Positions 28,918-42,311 of a stretch of DNA of 64,000 bases are shown here, piece after piece (within the stretch, counting starts at the first letter, position 1; each line of letters begins with the position of its first letter). Source of the stretch: Klebsiella aerogenes KCTC 2190 (GTDB lineage Bacteria; Pseudomonadota; Gammaproteobacteria; Enterobacterales; Enterobacteriaceae). The notes below the pieces were generated by a model. It was not told the origin of the DNA. It saw nothing but the letters and a program-made list of their open reading frames with translations, and searched no databases. The stretch lies in the NCBI RefSeq assembly GCF_000215745.1, contig NC_015663.1, positions 372,001 through 436,000 on the forward strand, in the 5' to 3' direction. The translations under genes and the position numbers were made by a program.

Positions 28918-29108
28918 GGTTAACTCGTTCCTTAAGTCAACGTATCAGCCGCCCGCTTCAGGCGGCTGAATTAATGCGCCAATGATAGCACTGCTGTCAT
29001 GAAGGCGTATCTCAACCCCGGCGCTGAAATCGAGTGCAAAGATGAATTCATATATGAAGAAGAGAGCTGCCGGGCGGTTAGCAACCAACCCGGCAATGAA
29101 AGCGGGTA

Positions 29109-29780
29109 TCAGGCGATGTTCAGGTATTTATGCGTCTGCATGGATAAGCGCCAGTTTCGGGCGATACAGGTCTCGATGCACAGACGCGTCGCATCTTCTT
29201 TTTGACTAATCGGCTGCAAGGCAATAATACGCGGCTTTTCATCGGCCAGCGTTTCCAGCAGTTCATCCAGCGCTTCGATATCGCGCACGCGGCCAACCGG
29301 ATGCTTGATTTCATCGGCGCGCTGCAGCGCCTGCGAAAGCACATCATAGCCGCCGCGCATGTTCACTTTCGGCGAGACCGTGACCCAGGTGTTGTGGCTG
29401 CAGCGCACTTCATGCGTGCCGCTGGTTTCAATCTGGCAGCTGAAACCATGTTGCTCAAGCAGATCGGTCAACGGCGTGAGATCGTGAATACAGGGCTCGC
29501 CGCCGGTAATCACGACGTGACGGGCGGTCCATCCCTGACGGCCAATGATCGCCAGCAGATCGTCGCTGGTCGCCGGGCCCCACTTATCGCTCTCTTTGGT
29601 TTTAGCGAGGATACTAAATAGAGACACTTCCCGATCGGCCAGCTTATCCCAGGTATGTTTGGTATCGCACCAGGCGCAACCAACCGGGCATCCCTGCAAA
29701 CGAATAAAAATGGCAGGCACGCCGGTAAAGTAACCCTCGCCTTGCAAGGTCTGGAACATCTCGTTAATCGGGTACTGCAT
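29109..29780 (-). CDS. queE: 7-carboxy-7-deazaguanine synthase
   Basis: 223 residues from ATG 29780; an ATG two codons upstream is also in frame. The radical SAM cluster is Cys31, Cys35 and Cys38 (C-x3-C-x2-C in GCPVGCAWCDTKHTW), and VVITGGEPC is conserved. It rearranges carboxytetrahydropterin to carboxydeazaguanine in the queuosine pathway. A hairpin-forming sequence (GCCGGG/CCCGGC) lies downstream at about 29070-29095. Confidence 0.98.
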   Translation of the reverse strand: MQYPINEMFQTLQGEGYFTGVPAIFIRLQGCPVGCAWCDTKHTWDKLADREVSLFSILAKTKESDKWGPATSDDLLAIIGRQGWTARHVVITGGEPCIHDLTPLTDLLEQHGFSCQIETSGTHEVRCSHNTWVTVSPKVNMRGGYDVLSQALQRADEIKHPVGRVRDIEALDELLETLADEKPRIIALQPISQKEDATRLCIETCIARNWRLSMQTHKYLNIA

Positions 29781-29786
29781 AGTCAT

Positions 29787-30294
29787 CTCTGTTCAGGTGG
29801 TAAAAAGGTATTATCGCAGATTCAGGCGCTCAGGTCTTGTCCTCAGCTGCGATTACCAGATCCCATCGTCAGCTTTTCGTAAGCTATCTTTTTATATTAG
29901 CTAGCAAACTATAAAATAAGCACAAAATGTATTTACGATATTTTGAGTATTATTTTAGCATGCGCCGCACTTGGTCATTGAATTGGATTATTTATTACTT
30001 TCTTCAGATGTATCTGCGCGCGGATAAAGATGTAACAAAGAATGTCTTTGATGATCGTAATGACATTATCCATCGCTGTCCAAAGCAACAAAAAGAAATT
30101 ATTAATCAACGATGTACAAACCGATACATGAAACAATGAATCTTTTATCTTCGCCCAGGGTCAAATTCAATTCACTTGATTTCCATAGCTTAAAATAAGC
30201 TTAAGAAAGCGCTTGTTGCCGCCTGTTTTTATTTAATCTCCGTTTAATTTTCCGCGCCTAGAATCCAGTCGACCAACCATGAGAGACTGCATTC
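29787..30294. other. AT-rich gap between queE and the SDR gene
   Basis: About 500 bases, visibly AT-rich compared with the surroundings. A rightward 70-codon open frame at 29927-30139 starts with a weak ribosome site, has no recognisable domain and is basic and tyrosine-rich; I do not call it. A dyad AGCTTA-AAA-TAAGCT lies at 30187-30201, roughly 95 bases before the SDR start, and could be an operator. The E. coli gene ygcG, found between queE and eno there, is absent. Confidence 0.5.
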
Positions 30295-31404
30295 ATGAAT
30301 ACATTATTAATTACAGGCGTTACCGGATTTCTGGGCGGAGCGGTATTAGAGAATATCCTTAATAATGAAAATGGGATTAATCTACTGCTCCTGGTGCGAG
30401 CCAATAACGATGAAGCGGCTCTGGCCCGGGTGAAGGAAAACCTGCGTAAATTCAATATTGCAGAGGAGAAGCTGGCCGCATTAACCCCCAGGCAGATCCT
30501 GCTCGGCGATTTGTCATCACCGGAGGCGTTCCTGAGCGACCCGCGTCTGGAGCAGGTCACTCACGTTATCAACAGCGCCGCCGTCGCCTCATTTGGTAAT
30601 AACCCGCTCATCTGGAAAGTGAACGTCGAAGGAACGTTCAAATTTGCCCAACGGATGTCCCGCGTAGCTGGACTACAACGTTTTCTCCACGTCGGGACCG
30701 CGATGTCCTGTACCCCGGAGCCAGATTCACTGGTCGCAGAAAGCGCTGAATTCCGCGAGCACGCCGAGCATCTGGTGGAGTATACCCATTCCAAATCGAC
30801 GATTGAGCGCCTGATGCAGGAGCAATGTCCGACGTTACCGTTAGCCATCGCCCGCCCTTCTATCGTCGTTGGCCATACTCATCACGGTTGCCAGCCCTCA
30901 AGCAGCATTTTTTGGGTGTTCAGCATGGGGCTGATGCTGCAAAAATTCCTCTGCTCCCTGGAAGACCGTGTTGACGTGATCCCGGTCGACTACTGCGCCG
31001 ACGCGCTGCTGATGTTATTACAACGCCCATTGGCGCGTGGTGAAGTCGTGCATATCTCCGCCGGAGAAGAAAACAGCGTGAAATTTGCGGAAATCGATCG
31101 CGCGATGGCCTCAGCGCTGGAGCAGGCTCCGGTAGGCGACCGATACGCGCAGGTCAGCTACGAGACGCTGGTTAAAATGCGCCGCGAGTTGAAGGATATT
31201 TTTGGCCCGTGCAACGAGCGCCTGATGCTCAAAGCGATGCGCCTGTATGGCGCCTTCGCGACGCTGAACGTCCGCTTCAGCAATGATAAGCTGCTCAGCA
31301 TGGGCATGCCCAAACCGCCGCGCTTCACCGATTATATCGACCGCTGCGTACAAACCACCCGCGGGCTCTCTATCCCGCAGCAGATGGCCGTCGATTTTAA
31401 GTAA
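30295..31404 (+). CDS. Extended SDR / thioester reductase-like protein (NAD_binding_4 type)
   Basis: 369 residues with no signal peptide. The nucleotide-binding TGVTGFLGG (7-15), INSAAV around 92-97, GTAMS with the catalytic Ser/Thr position (134-138), Y163-x3-K167 and RPSIVVG (188-194) mark an extended short-chain dehydrogenase. It most resembles the thioester-reductase/fatty acyl-CoA reductase group. Such domains usually terminate NRPS, PKS or carboxylic acid reductase proteins, but this one stands alone with no carrier protein or adenylation gene nearby. It probably reduces an acyl-thioester or a sugar or steroid-like substrate; the substrate is unknown. It ends at a terminator shared with eno. 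Confidence 0.82.
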   Translation: MNTLLITGVTGFLGGAVLENILNNENGINLLLLVRANNDEAALARVKENLRKFNIAEEKLAALTPRQILLGDLSSPEAFLSDPRLEQVTHVINSAAVASFGNNPLIWKVNVEGTFKFAQRMSRVAGLQRFLHVGTAMSCTPEPDSLVAESAEFREHAEHLVEYTHSKSTIERLMQEQCPTLPLAIARPSIVVGHTHHGCQPSSSIFWVFSMGLMLQKFLCSLEDRVDVIPVDYCADALLMLLQRPLARGEVVHISAGEENSVKFAEIDRAMASALEQAPVGDRYAQVSYETLVKMRRELKDIFGPCNERLMLKAMRLYGAFATLNVRFSNDKLLSMGMPKPPRFTDYIDRCVQTTRGLSIPQQMAVDFK

Positions 31405-31419
31405 ACACAATGCGCAGGT

Positions 31420-31452
31420 AAAAAAATGCCAGTCCGCAGACTGGCATTTTTA
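31420..31452. terminator. Bidirectional terminator between the SDR gene and eno
   Basis: ATGCCAGTC-CGCA-GACTGGCAT is a perfect 9-bp stem flanked by a run of A on the left and a run of T on the right. It serves both convergent genes. Confidence 0.93.
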
Positions 31453-31470
31453 TTTCACAAAAAGTCAGGA

Positions 31471-34503
<3,033 letters not shown>

Positions 34504-34767
34504 TTAGGGTAAAACGATGGAATAACCAGGACGGGAAAGTAGTATACCCGAACATGCGTGACGCCACAAACTTTCATTCTCCCCTCCTCTTCTTTCTACC
34601 AGCCGCACCTGCGTTGCGACTCGAACAACTCGAAGAGGCAGGCTACATGGTGTTTCAACAACATAACGGAATGAGAAAATAGCCGCTTTTGGCGAAATGT
34701 TTTTGACGTAAATCAAGCGCTTGTTATTTATAAAATCACACAAATAGCGCTTGATCACGAAAACTCG

Positions 34768-35559
34768 TTAGAGATCAGTTTCCTGGCGTTTTACTTCCTG
34801 CCATACTTCTTCCATGGTTTCGAGGTCAACGCCGGTCATTTCCAGACCTCTGGCGGCGACAATCCGCTCAACTTCGCGGAAGCGGCGCTCAAATTTGAGG
34901 TTCGCTTTCTGCAATGCGACCTCGGCTTTAACCCCTAAATGACGGGACAAATTCACCGTGGCGAACAGCAAATCGCCCACTTCTTCCTCAAGTTTAGCTT
35001 CATCAACCACCGCCTGCTGCGCTTCATGCATGACTTCATCTATCTCTTCATGCACTTTATCGAGCACCGGGCCAAGCGAGGTCCAGTCAAAGCCCACAGC
35101 CGAGCAGCGACGCTGAATTTTATGCGCGCGCATCAGCGCCGGCAGGCTATGCGGAATATCATCCAGCGCCGAGTGTTGCGCCTTTTCCGCTCGTTCCGCG
35201 CTCTTAATCTGCTCCCAGCGCGCCAGCACTTCCGCACTGTTCCCGGCCGAAGCATCGCCAAAGATATGCGGATGACGACGTTCCAGTTTGTCGCTGATGG
35301 CGGCGCAGATATCGTTGAAATCAAAACGCCCTTCTTCCTGCGCCATCTGCGCATAGAACACCACCTGGAACAGCAGATCGCCAAGCTCGCCGCGCAGATC
35401 GTCAAAATCTTCGCGCGCAATGGCGTCCAGCACTTCATAGGTCTCTTCAAGGGTATAAGGGGCGATAGTGGCAAAGGTCTGTTCTTTATCCCACGGGCAG
35501 CCGTTTTCCGGGTCGCGCAGGCGACGCATAATACCGAGCAGGCGGTCAATTTGAGTCAT
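34768..35559 (-). CDS. mazG: Nucleoside triphosphate pyrophosphohydrolase MazG
   Basis: 263 residues with two tandem MazG folds, each with acidic helices (EELGDLLFQVVFYAQMA and EEEVGDLLFATVNLSRHLG). It hydrolyses NTPs and can lower ppGpp-related responses. In E. coli it follows mazEF downstream of relA. Here it comes straight after a REP palindrome with no mazE or mazF, so MazG is uncoupled from that toxin-antitoxin pair. Confidence 0.97.
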   Translation of the reverse strand: MTQIDRLLGIMRRLRDPENGCPWDKEQTFATIAPYTLEETYEVLDAIAREDFDDLRGELGDLLFQVVFYAQMAQEEGRFDFNDICAAISDKLERRHPHIFGDASAGNSAEVLARWEQIKSAERAEKAQHSALDDIPHSLPALMRAHKIQRRCSAVGFDWTSLGPVLDKVHEEIDEVMHEAQQAVVDEAKLEEEVGDLLFATVNLSRHLGVKAEVALQKANLKFERRFREVERIVAARGLEMTGVDLETMEEVWQEVKRQETDL

Positions 35560-35585
35560 GTAACAATCCTGGAAATTTAAAAATA

Positions 35586-35623
35586 GTAGGCCGGATAAGG
35601 CATCTATGCCTTATCCGGCCTAC
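35586..35623. repeat. Perfect REP-type palindrome between relA and mazG
   Basis: An 18-base arm beginning GTAGGCCGGATAAGGCAT is followed by CT and then its exact reverse complement, 38 bases in all. The core GCCGGATAAGGC/GCCTTATCCGGC is the usual enterobacterial REP sequence. It sits where mazEF is found in E. coli. Confidence 0.9.
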
Positions 35624-35630
35624 AGACGAA

Positions 35631-37868
35631 TTAACCGCCGTGCAGACGACGCGCGTCGATCACATCCGGCACCTGGTTCAGCTTGCCGAGCACCCGGCCC
35701 AACACCTGCAGGTTGTAGATTTCAATGGTCATATCGATGGTCGCCAGCTGCTGTTTCGTATCGCTGCGGCTGGCCACCCCCAGCACGTTCACCTTCTCGT
35801 TGGCAAGAATAGTGGTAATGTCGCGCAGCAGGCCGCTGCGGTCGTTGGCGACCACGCGCACCACCAGCGAATATCCCGCCGAATAGCTCTCGCCCCATAC
35901 CGCATCAACGATGCGTTCCGGCGCGTGAGACTGCAGCTCAGCCAGCTGATCGCAGTCGGCGCGGTGTACTGAAATCCCGCGCCCCTGGGTGATAAAGCCG
36001 ACGATTTCGTCGCCGGGGATCGGCTGGCAGCAGCGGGCAATGTGATGCATCAGATTGCCGACGCCCTCAACCACCACCCGGCCATTATCTTTGCTGCGGT
36101 TCTGCGGGGTGTAGGTTTTTTGCTGCAGTTGCTTCAGCGCGGCGGCATCCTGCTCGGCGGCGCTCGGTTTGTTGAACTGCGCCTGCAGGAAGTTGACCAT
36201 CTGGTTAAGGCGAATATCGCCGCCACCGATAGCCGCCAGCAGTTCATCCAGTTCATTAAAGTTGTAGCGCGGCAGCAGATGTTTCTCGGCATCCTTCAAG
36301 CTGATGCCCAGATGCTCGAGCTCATCATCGAGGATCTGCCGCCCGGCGAGAATGTTTTTATCGCGATCCTGTTTACGGAACCAGGCATGAATTTTGGAGC
36401 GTCCACGGCTGGTGGTCACGTAGCCAAGGTTCGGGTTCAGCCAGTCGCGGCTTGGGTTCGGCTGCTTCTGGGTGATTATCTCAATCTGATCGCCCATCTG
36501 CAGCTGATAGGTGAACGGCACAATGCGCCCGCCAATTTTGGCGCCGATGCAGCGGTGCCCGACATCGCTATGGATATGGTAGGCAAAGTCGAGTGGAGTT
36601 GAGCCCGCCGGCAGATCAACCACGTCGCCCTTCGGGGTAAACACGTAGACCCGGTCGTCGAAGACCTGGCTACGCACTTCGTCGAGCATTTCGCCGGAAT
36701 CGGCCATCTCTTCCTGCCAGGCGATCAGCTTACGCAGCCAGGCGATACGGTCTTCATGGCCGCGACCGCCGCTCGCCCCGGCGCTGGTACCCTCTTTATA
36801 CTTCCAGTGCGCCGCCACGCCGAGCTCGGCGTCTTCATGCATCTGTTTGGTGCGAATTTGGATCTCAACCGTTTTACCGCCCGGCCCAAGCACCACGGTG
36901 TGAATAGACTGGTAGCCGTTCGGTTTCGGGTTGGCGACGTAATCATCAAATTCGTCAGGCAGATGACGATAGTGGGTATGCACGATCCCCAGCGCCGCGT
37001 AGCAATCCTGCAAACGTTCAGCGACGATACGTACCGCACGCACGTCAAACAGCTCATCAAAAGCGAGATGCTTCTTCTGCATTTTGCGCCAGATACTATA
37101 GATATGCTTCGGACGCCCGTATACCTCAGCCTTCACGCCTTCATTTTTCATTTCTGAACGCAGGTGGCCGACGAACTCATCGATGTAATGTTCGCGGTCA
37201 ATACGGCGTTCGTGCAGCAACTTAGCAATACGCTTATATTCGGCTGGATGCAGGTAACGGAAGCAGTAGTCTTCCAGTTCCCACTTCAGTTGACCGATGC
37301 CTAAGCGGTTCGCCAGCGGCGCATAGATGTTGGTACACTCTTTTGCTGCCAGTACGCGCTCATCTTCGGGTTCATCTTTTACCTCGCGCAGGTGAGCGAT
37401 ACGTTCCGCAAGCTTGATAACCACGCAGCGGAAATCATCGACCATCGCCAGCAGCATGCGGCGAATATTGTCGACCTGTTCTGAGGAGACGGTGTCGGTG
37501 TGCGTGGCTTTAAGCTGGCGAATCGCCGCCATATCACGCACGCCGTGAATCAGGGTAACGACGGATTTGCCGACGCTCTCTTGCAGGACCTCTTCGCTGA
37601 CGACGTTGCCGTCCGCCAGCGGAAACAGTAAAGCGGCCCGCAAGGTATCGATATCCATATTGAGCATGGAGAGAATTTCTACCATCTCCACGCCGCGCCA
37701 AAGCAGGAGATCCGCCTGCGGGTGTCCCTGCGTTGTTACGCGACAATAATCCCAGGTCTCGGCTAAGCGCTCACACGACTGCTGGCTGGAAATCCCCAGA
37801 CTCGCGATCCATTTCTTCGGGTCAAACTCACCAGCTTTATTAAGATGTGCACTTCTTACCGCAACCAT
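35631..37868 (-). CDS. relA: GTP pyrophosphokinase RelA
   Basis: 745 residues. The N-terminal hydrolase-like domain is degenerate (FPLADGN and TLIHGVRDM replace the HD motif), so it is a synthetase only. The synthetase core (YSIWRKMQKK, ELFDVRAVRIV, NGYQSIHT), the TGS domain (VYVFTPKGDVVDLPAGSTPLDFAY), the zinc-finger region (HHIARCCQPIPGDEI) and the C-terminal ACT domain are intact. It makes (p)ppGpp on ribosomes stalled by uncharged tRNA. It follows rlmD by about 130 bases. Confidence 0.99.
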   Translation of the reverse strand: MVAVRSAHLNKAGEFDPKKWIASLGISSQQSCERLAETWDYCRVTTQGHPQADLLLWRGVEMVEILSMLNMDIDTLRAALLFPLADGNVVSEEVLQESVGKSVVTLIHGVRDMAAIRQLKATHTDTVSSEQVDNIRRMLLAMVDDFRCVVIKLAERIAHLREVKDEPEDERVLAAKECTNIYAPLANRLGIGQLKWELEDYCFRYLHPAEYKRIAKLLHERRIDREHYIDEFVGHLRSEMKNEGVKAEVYGRPKHIYSIWRKMQKKHLAFDELFDVRAVRIVAERLQDCYAALGIVHTHYRHLPDEFDDYVANPKPNGYQSIHTVVLGPGGKTVEIQIRTKQMHEDAELGVAAHWKYKEGTSAGASGGRGHEDRIAWLRKLIAWQEEMADSGEMLDEVRSQVFDDRVYVFTPKGDVVDLPAGSTPLDFAYHIHSDVGHRCIGAKIGGRIVPFTYQLQMGDQIEIITQKQPNPSRDWLNPNLGYVTTSRGRSKIHAWFRKQDRDKNILAGRQILDDELEHLGISLKDAEKHLLPRYNFNELDELLAAIGGGDIRLNQMVNFLQAQFNKPSAAEQDAAALKQLQQKTYTPQNRSKDNGRVVVEGVGNLMHHIARCCQPIPGDEIVGFITQGRGISVHRADCDQLAELQSHAPERIVDAVWGESYSAGYSLVVRVVANDRSGLLRDITTILANEKVNVLGVASRSDTKQQLATIDMTIEIYNLQVLGRVLGKLNQVPDVIDARRLHGG

Positions 37869-37996
37869 TGTCCTCTCCTTAAGGGACTCAGCCTACCGAA
37901 GTCAGCAAGCCGTATTTTATACCCGTCATACTTCATCCTTCAGTCCACACCGCCATCAGGCATCTTCACTGTCGCCTCGATGCGGGCTGAACAATT

Positions 37997-39301
37997 TTAT
38001 GTAAGCTCGCGCTCAAACAATACTATCGATTCCAGGTGCCCGGTGTGCGGGAACATGTCCAGCATCGCCAGACGTTGAATGCGATATCCCACCTGAAGCA
38101 ACGCTTCGCTATCGCGCGCCAGCGTCGCCGGGTTACATGAAACATAGACCACCCGCCGCGGTGCCAGCTTGATAATATGCGCCATCACGCCCGGCGCCCC
38201 GGCTCTTGCCGGGTCGAGTAGAATTTTATCAAAGCCATGCTTCGCCCAGGCCTGCCGGGTAACATCTTCTTCCAGGTTTTCATGAAAGAAAGTCACGTTC
38301 TGCAATTCATTGAGGGCGGCATTTTCCCGCCCCTTTGCCACCAGCGCGGGTACGCCTTCGACGCCCACCACGCTCGCCGCCGCTTTGGCCAGCGGCAGGG
38401 TGAAATTGCCCATACCGCAAAACAGATCCAGAACGCGGTCCTGCGGCTGAATATCTAACCAGGCCAGCGCCGTACGCACCATTTTCTGGTTTACGCCATC
38501 GTTGACCTGGATAAAATCGCGCGGACTGAACACTAAGCGTAGTCCGTCTGACGTGTACCATGGTTCATCGCCGCGAATATGTTCAAGTATCTCGCTTTGC
38601 GGCGCGAGGTACAGGGATAGACCGTGAGTTTGCGAAAAACGTTCCAGTTTTTCTTTATCCGCCGCCGTCAGCGCGGCGGTATGGCGTAAAACCATCAGCG
38701 GGCCATTATCCGCCTGCACCAGTTCAACGTGGCCAAGTTGACGTTGTGATTGTAGGCTGGTTAAACACTCGCGCACCGCGGGTAACAACGCCTCAAGTTG
38801 GGGCGCCAAAACGGGGCACTGCACCACATCGATGATTTCGCTGGAGTTGGCCTTGCGAAAACCCATCTGCAGTTGTTGGGTCTTTGGCTGATAATTCAAG
38901 CTCAAACGCGCCCGACGCCGGTAGCCCCAGGGTTCAGCGGCTATAATGTCGTCAACGTCACGTTTCATCAGGCGGGAGAGCGCGGCGCGCTTGCTTTGCT
39001 GCTGTAGTTCAATGCTCGCATGTTGCTGCTGACATCCGCCGCAGACGCCGAAATGCGGGCAGCGTGGCGCAACGCGCTGTGGACTGTCGTTGAGGCGGCG
39101 TTTAACCTGAGCGCGGGCATACTGTTTTTTATCCTCTACCAGCACGACTTCCGCCTGCTCTTGCGGCAACAGGCCGGGGATAAACAGCGCCTTACCCTGA
39201 TGACGGGCTACGCCCTGGCCAAAGGGATCAAGGTCATTTACCGTCACGGTTATGATCTGGCGCGTCGTCACACGCCGTTTTGCAGAGTAGAATTGCGCCA
39301 T
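37997..39301 (-). CDS. rlmD: 23S rRNA (uracil-1939-C5)-methyltransferase
   Basis: 434 residues. N-terminal TRAM domain, 4Fe-4S cysteines in [17 protein letters not shown] site [14 protein letters not shown] and catalytic cysteine in [10 protein letters not shown]. It methylates U1939 of 23S rRNA. It is divergent from barA across about 110 bases, the same arrangement as E. coli. Length agrees with the 433-residue E. coli protein. Confidence 0.98.
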   Translation of the reverse strand: MAQFYSAKRRVTTRQIITVTVNDLDPFGQGVARHQGKALFIPGLLPQEQAEVVLVEDKKQYARAQVKRRLNDSPQRVAPRCPHFGVCGGCQQQHASIELQQQSKRAALSRLMKRDVDDIIAAEPWGYRRRARLSLNYQPKTQQLQMGFRKANSSEIIDVVQCPVLAPQLEALLPAVRECLTSLQSQRQLGHVELVQADNGPLMVLRHTAALTAADKEKLERFSQTHGLSLYLAPQSEILEHIRGDEPWYTSDGLRLVFSPRDFIQVNDGVNQKMVRTALAWLDIQPQDRVLDLFCGMGNFTLPLAKAAASVVGVEGVPALVAKGRENAALNELQNVTFFHENLEEDVTRQAWAKHGFDKILLDPARAGAPGVMAHIIKLAPRRVVYVSCNPATLARDSEALLQVGYRIQRLAMLDMFPHTGHLESIVLFERELT

Positions 39302-39411
39302 CGTAGAGGATTATCTCAAAAATATACTGACTCTATACATGAAATCATTCGGGCTACCAATGCAGAAGCCGTCTGAAGGTTGATATGTATATTCTCCCAT
39401 AATGGAACCGC

Positions 39412-42162
39412 ATGACCAACTACAGCCTACGTGCTCGCATGATGATTCTTATTCTGGCGCCGACCGTTTTGATTGGTCTGCTGCTCAGTATTTTCTTCGT
39501 TGCCCACCGCTATAACGACCTGCAGCGGCAGTTGGAAGATGCCGGCGCCAGTATTATCGAACCGCTGGCGGTATCCAGTGAGTACGGCATGAATTTGCAA
39601 AATCGCGAGGCGATCGGCCAACTTATCAGCGTGCTTCACCGCCGCCATTCCGATATCGTGCGGGCTATTTCTATTTATGATGCTAAAAACCGGCTGTTCG
39701 TTACCTCTAACTTCCAGCTCGATCCGCGGGAAATACAGCTCCCGCGCGGCGCGCCCTTCCCTCGCCGGCTGAGCGTCACCCGCCACGGCGACATCATGGT
39801 GCTGCGCACGCCTATTGTGTCAGAAAGCTATCTACCCGATGAGTCGCCGGAAAGCGATGCTAAAATGCCGGACAATATGCTCGGCTATGTGGCGCTGGAG
39901 CTCGACCTTAAATCTGTGCGCCTGCAGCAGTACAAAGAGATATTTATCTCAAGCGTCATGATGCTGTTTTGTATCGGCATTGCGCTGATTTTCGGCTGGC
40001 GCCTGATGCGCGACGTGACCGGTCCGATTCGTAATATGGTCAACACCGTTGACCGCATCCGCCGCGGCCAGTTAGATAGCCGCGTTGAAGGTTTTATGCT
40101 CGGCGAGTTGGATATGCTGAAAAACGGCATTAACTCGATGGCGATGTCGCTGGCGGCCTACCACGAGGAGATGCAGCACAATGTCGATCAGGCGACCTCG
40201 GATCTGCGCGAAACGCTGGAGCAGATGGAGATTCAGAACGTCGAGCTGGATCTGGCGAAAAAGCGCGCCCAGGAGGCCGCGCGCATCAAGTCCGAGTTCC
40301 TTGCCAATATGTCGCACGAGCTACGAACTCCGCTTAACGGCGTGATTGGCTTTACCCGCCTGACCTTGAAAACCGATCTCAACGCTACCCAGCGCGACCA
40401 CCTGACCACCATCGAACGTTCGGCGAATAATCTGCTGGCCATCATCAATGATGTGCTGGATTTCTCCAAGCTCGAAGCGGGCAAGCTGATTCTGGAAAGC
40501 ATTCCTTTCCTGCTGCGTAATACCCTGGATGAAGTGGTGACCTTGCTGGCACATTCGGCGCACGATAAAGGCCTTGAGCTCACCCTCAACATTAAAAGCG
40601 ATGTCCCGGATAATGTGATTGGCGATCCGCTGCGCCTGCAGCAGGTGATCACCAATCTGGTGGGTAACGCGATTAAATTCACCGAACACGGCAACATTGA
40701 TGTGCTGGTTGAACAGCGGGCGATGAGCAATTCGCGAGTACAAATCGAAGTACAGATTCATGATACCGGCATCGGCATTCCGGAGCGCGATCAGTCGCGG
40801 TTGTTCCAGGCCTTCCGTCAGGCCGATGCCAGTATCTCACGCCGCCACGGCGGCACCGGCCTGGGGCTGGTTATCACTCAGCGGCTGGTCAAAGAGATGG
40901 GCGGCGATATCTCATTCCATAGTCAGCCGAACCGCGGTTCCACTTTCTGGTTCCATATCAGCCTTGACCTGAATCCGAACGCCATTACCGACGGTTTCGA
41001 TACCCATTGCCTGGCGGGCAAGAAGCTGGCCTACATTGAAGCCAATACCACCGCTGCGCAAAGCACGATGGAACTGCTGGCAACCACACCGCTGGAAGTG
41101 GTCTACAGCCCGACGCTGTCAGCGCTGCCGGATGCCCACTACGATATTTTACTGGCCGGTATTCCGGTGTCGATGCGCGATCTCAGCAACCAGCGGGAAA
41201 AACTGGTCCGCGCTTGCTCACTTTCCGATACCCTGGTGCTGGGGCTGCCTTGCCACGCGCAGGTTAGCGCCGAAGAGCTTAAAAGAAACGGTGTTACCGC
41301 CTGCCTGCTTAAACCATTGACCTCCACGCGGCTTTTCCCGGTGCTGATGGCCTCTTGCCGCGCGCAGCCGCCGGTGCCACAGCCCTATATCGATAGCGAT
41401 AAACTGGCGATGACGGTAATGGCGGTAGATGATAACCCGGCCAACCTCAAGCTTATTGGCGCGCTGCTGGACGATCTGGTGCAGCATGTCATTCTGTGCG
41501 ATAGCGGCCAGGATGCCGTAGAGCAGGCCAAACAGTCGCAGTTGGATCTCATTCTGATGGATATTCAAATGCCGGATATGGACGGCATTCGCGCCTGTGA
41601 ATTGATCCGCCATCTCCCGCATCAGCAGCAGACCCCGGTGATCGCGGTGACCGCCCACGCCCTTGAGGGGCAGCGCGAGAAACTGCTGGCCGCCGGGATG
41701 AACGATTATCTGGCGAAGCCGATTGAAGAAGATAAGCTTAGCACCCTGCTGTTGCGCTATCAGCCCGGCATGCACGTCGCCGCGCCGCAATTAGCCGAAC
41801 CGGTGGAGCCGGTTATCGATCATAACGTCACGCTCAACTGGCAGCTGGCGCTGCGTCAGGCTGCCATGAAACCAGACCTCGCGCGGGAGATGCTGCAAAT
41901 GCTGCTCGCCTTTATGCCGGAGGTGCGCAATAAAGTTGAAGAACAGCTGGTTGGCGAAACGCCGGAAGGGTTGCTGGATTTAATTCATAAACTGCACGGC
42001 AGCTGCAGCTATAGCGGCGTACCGCGGCTGAAAAAACTGTGCCATACCCTTGAAAGCCAGTTGCGCGCAGGTACCGCGCCGGAAGAGCTGGAGCCGGAAC
42101 TGCTGGAACTGTTAGACGAGATGGATAACGTCGCCCGCGAAGCGTGCAAGATGGGAGTGTAA
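39412..42162 (+). CDS. barA: Hybrid sensor histidine kinase BarA
   Basis: 916 residues. Transmembrane helices near 10-30 and 175-195 flank a periplasmic domain. A HAMP domain follows, then HisKA with phospho-acceptor His302 in [10 protein letters not shown], HATPase, a receiver with Asp717 in [13 protein letters not shown], and an HPt domain with His862 in [11 protein letters not shown]. BarA passes phosphate to UvrY (not in the window), which activates csrB and csrC. csrB lies about 7.5 kb away in this window with UvrY-type sites. BIME repeats follow the stop codon. Confidence 0.98.
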   Translation: MTNYSLRARMMILILAPTVLIGLLLSIFFVAHRYNDLQRQLEDAGASIIEPLAVSSEYGMNLQNREAIGQLISVLHRRHSDIVRAISIYDAKNRLFVTSNFQLDPREIQLPRGAPFPRRLSVTRHGDIMVLRTPIVSESYLPDESPESDAKMPDNMLGYVALELDLKSVRLQQYKEIFISSVMMLFCIGIALIFGWRLMRDVTGPIRNMVNTVDRIRRGQLDSRVEGFMLGELDMLKNGINSMAMSLAAYHEEMQHNVDQATSDLRETLEQMEIQNVELDLAKKRAQEAARIKSEFLANMSHELRTPLNGVIGFTRLTLKTDLNATQRDHLTTIERSANNLLAIINDVLDFSKLEAGKLILESIPFLLRNTLDEVVTLLAHSAHDKGLELTLNIKSDVPDNVIGDPLRLQQVITNLVGNAIKFTEHGNIDVLVEQRAMSNSRVQIEVQIHDTGIGIPERDQSRLFQAFRQADASISRRHGGTGLGLVITQRLVKEMGGDISFHSQPNRGSTFWFHISLDLNPNAITDGFDTHCLAGKKLAYIEANTTAAQSTMELLATTPLEVVYSPTLSALPDAHYDILLAGIPVSMRDLSNQREKLVRACSLSDTLVLGLPCHAQVSAEELKRNGVTACLLKPLTSTRLFPVLMASCRAQPPVPQPYIDSDKLAMTVMAVDDNPANLKLIGALLDDLVQHVILCDSGQDAVEQAKQSQLDLILMDIQMPDMDGIRACELIRHLPHQQQTPVIAVTAHALEGQREKLLAAGMNDYLAKPIEEDKLSTLLLRYQPGMHVAAPQLAEPVEPVIDHNVTLNWQLALRQAAMKPDLAREMLQMLLAFMPEVRNKVEEQLVGETPEGLLDLIHKLHGSCSYSGVPRLKKLCHTLESQLRAGTAPEELEPELLELLDEMDNVAREACKMGV

Positions 42163-42163
42163 A

Positions 42164-42290
42164 CCCCGGATAGCGGCGCTGCGCGCCTTATCCGGGCTAC
42201 GATCCGGTACTCGGTTGGTAGCCCCGGTAAGCGTAAGCGCCACCGGGGAGGGTTCCCGGATAAGGCGCTACGTGCCTTATCCGGGCTACC
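42164..42290. repeat. BIME-like cluster of three palindromic units between barA and garK
   Basis: Three inverted repeats are visible: 42165-42195 (CCCGGATA...TATCCGGG), 42222-42248 (CCCCGGT...ACCGGGG) and 42255-42285 (CCCGGATAAGGC/GCCTTATCCGGG). The outer two are REP-like; the middle one has a different core. They occupy almost all of the gap between the convergent genes. Confidence 0.85.
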
Positions 42291-42311
42291 AATACCACTG
42301 CCCCGGCCAGG

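Noticed and set aside
28999..29205. 68-codon open frame left of and overlapping queE
   Set aside because: Its 3' third is antisense to queE and the rest covers a hairpin; no ribosome site.
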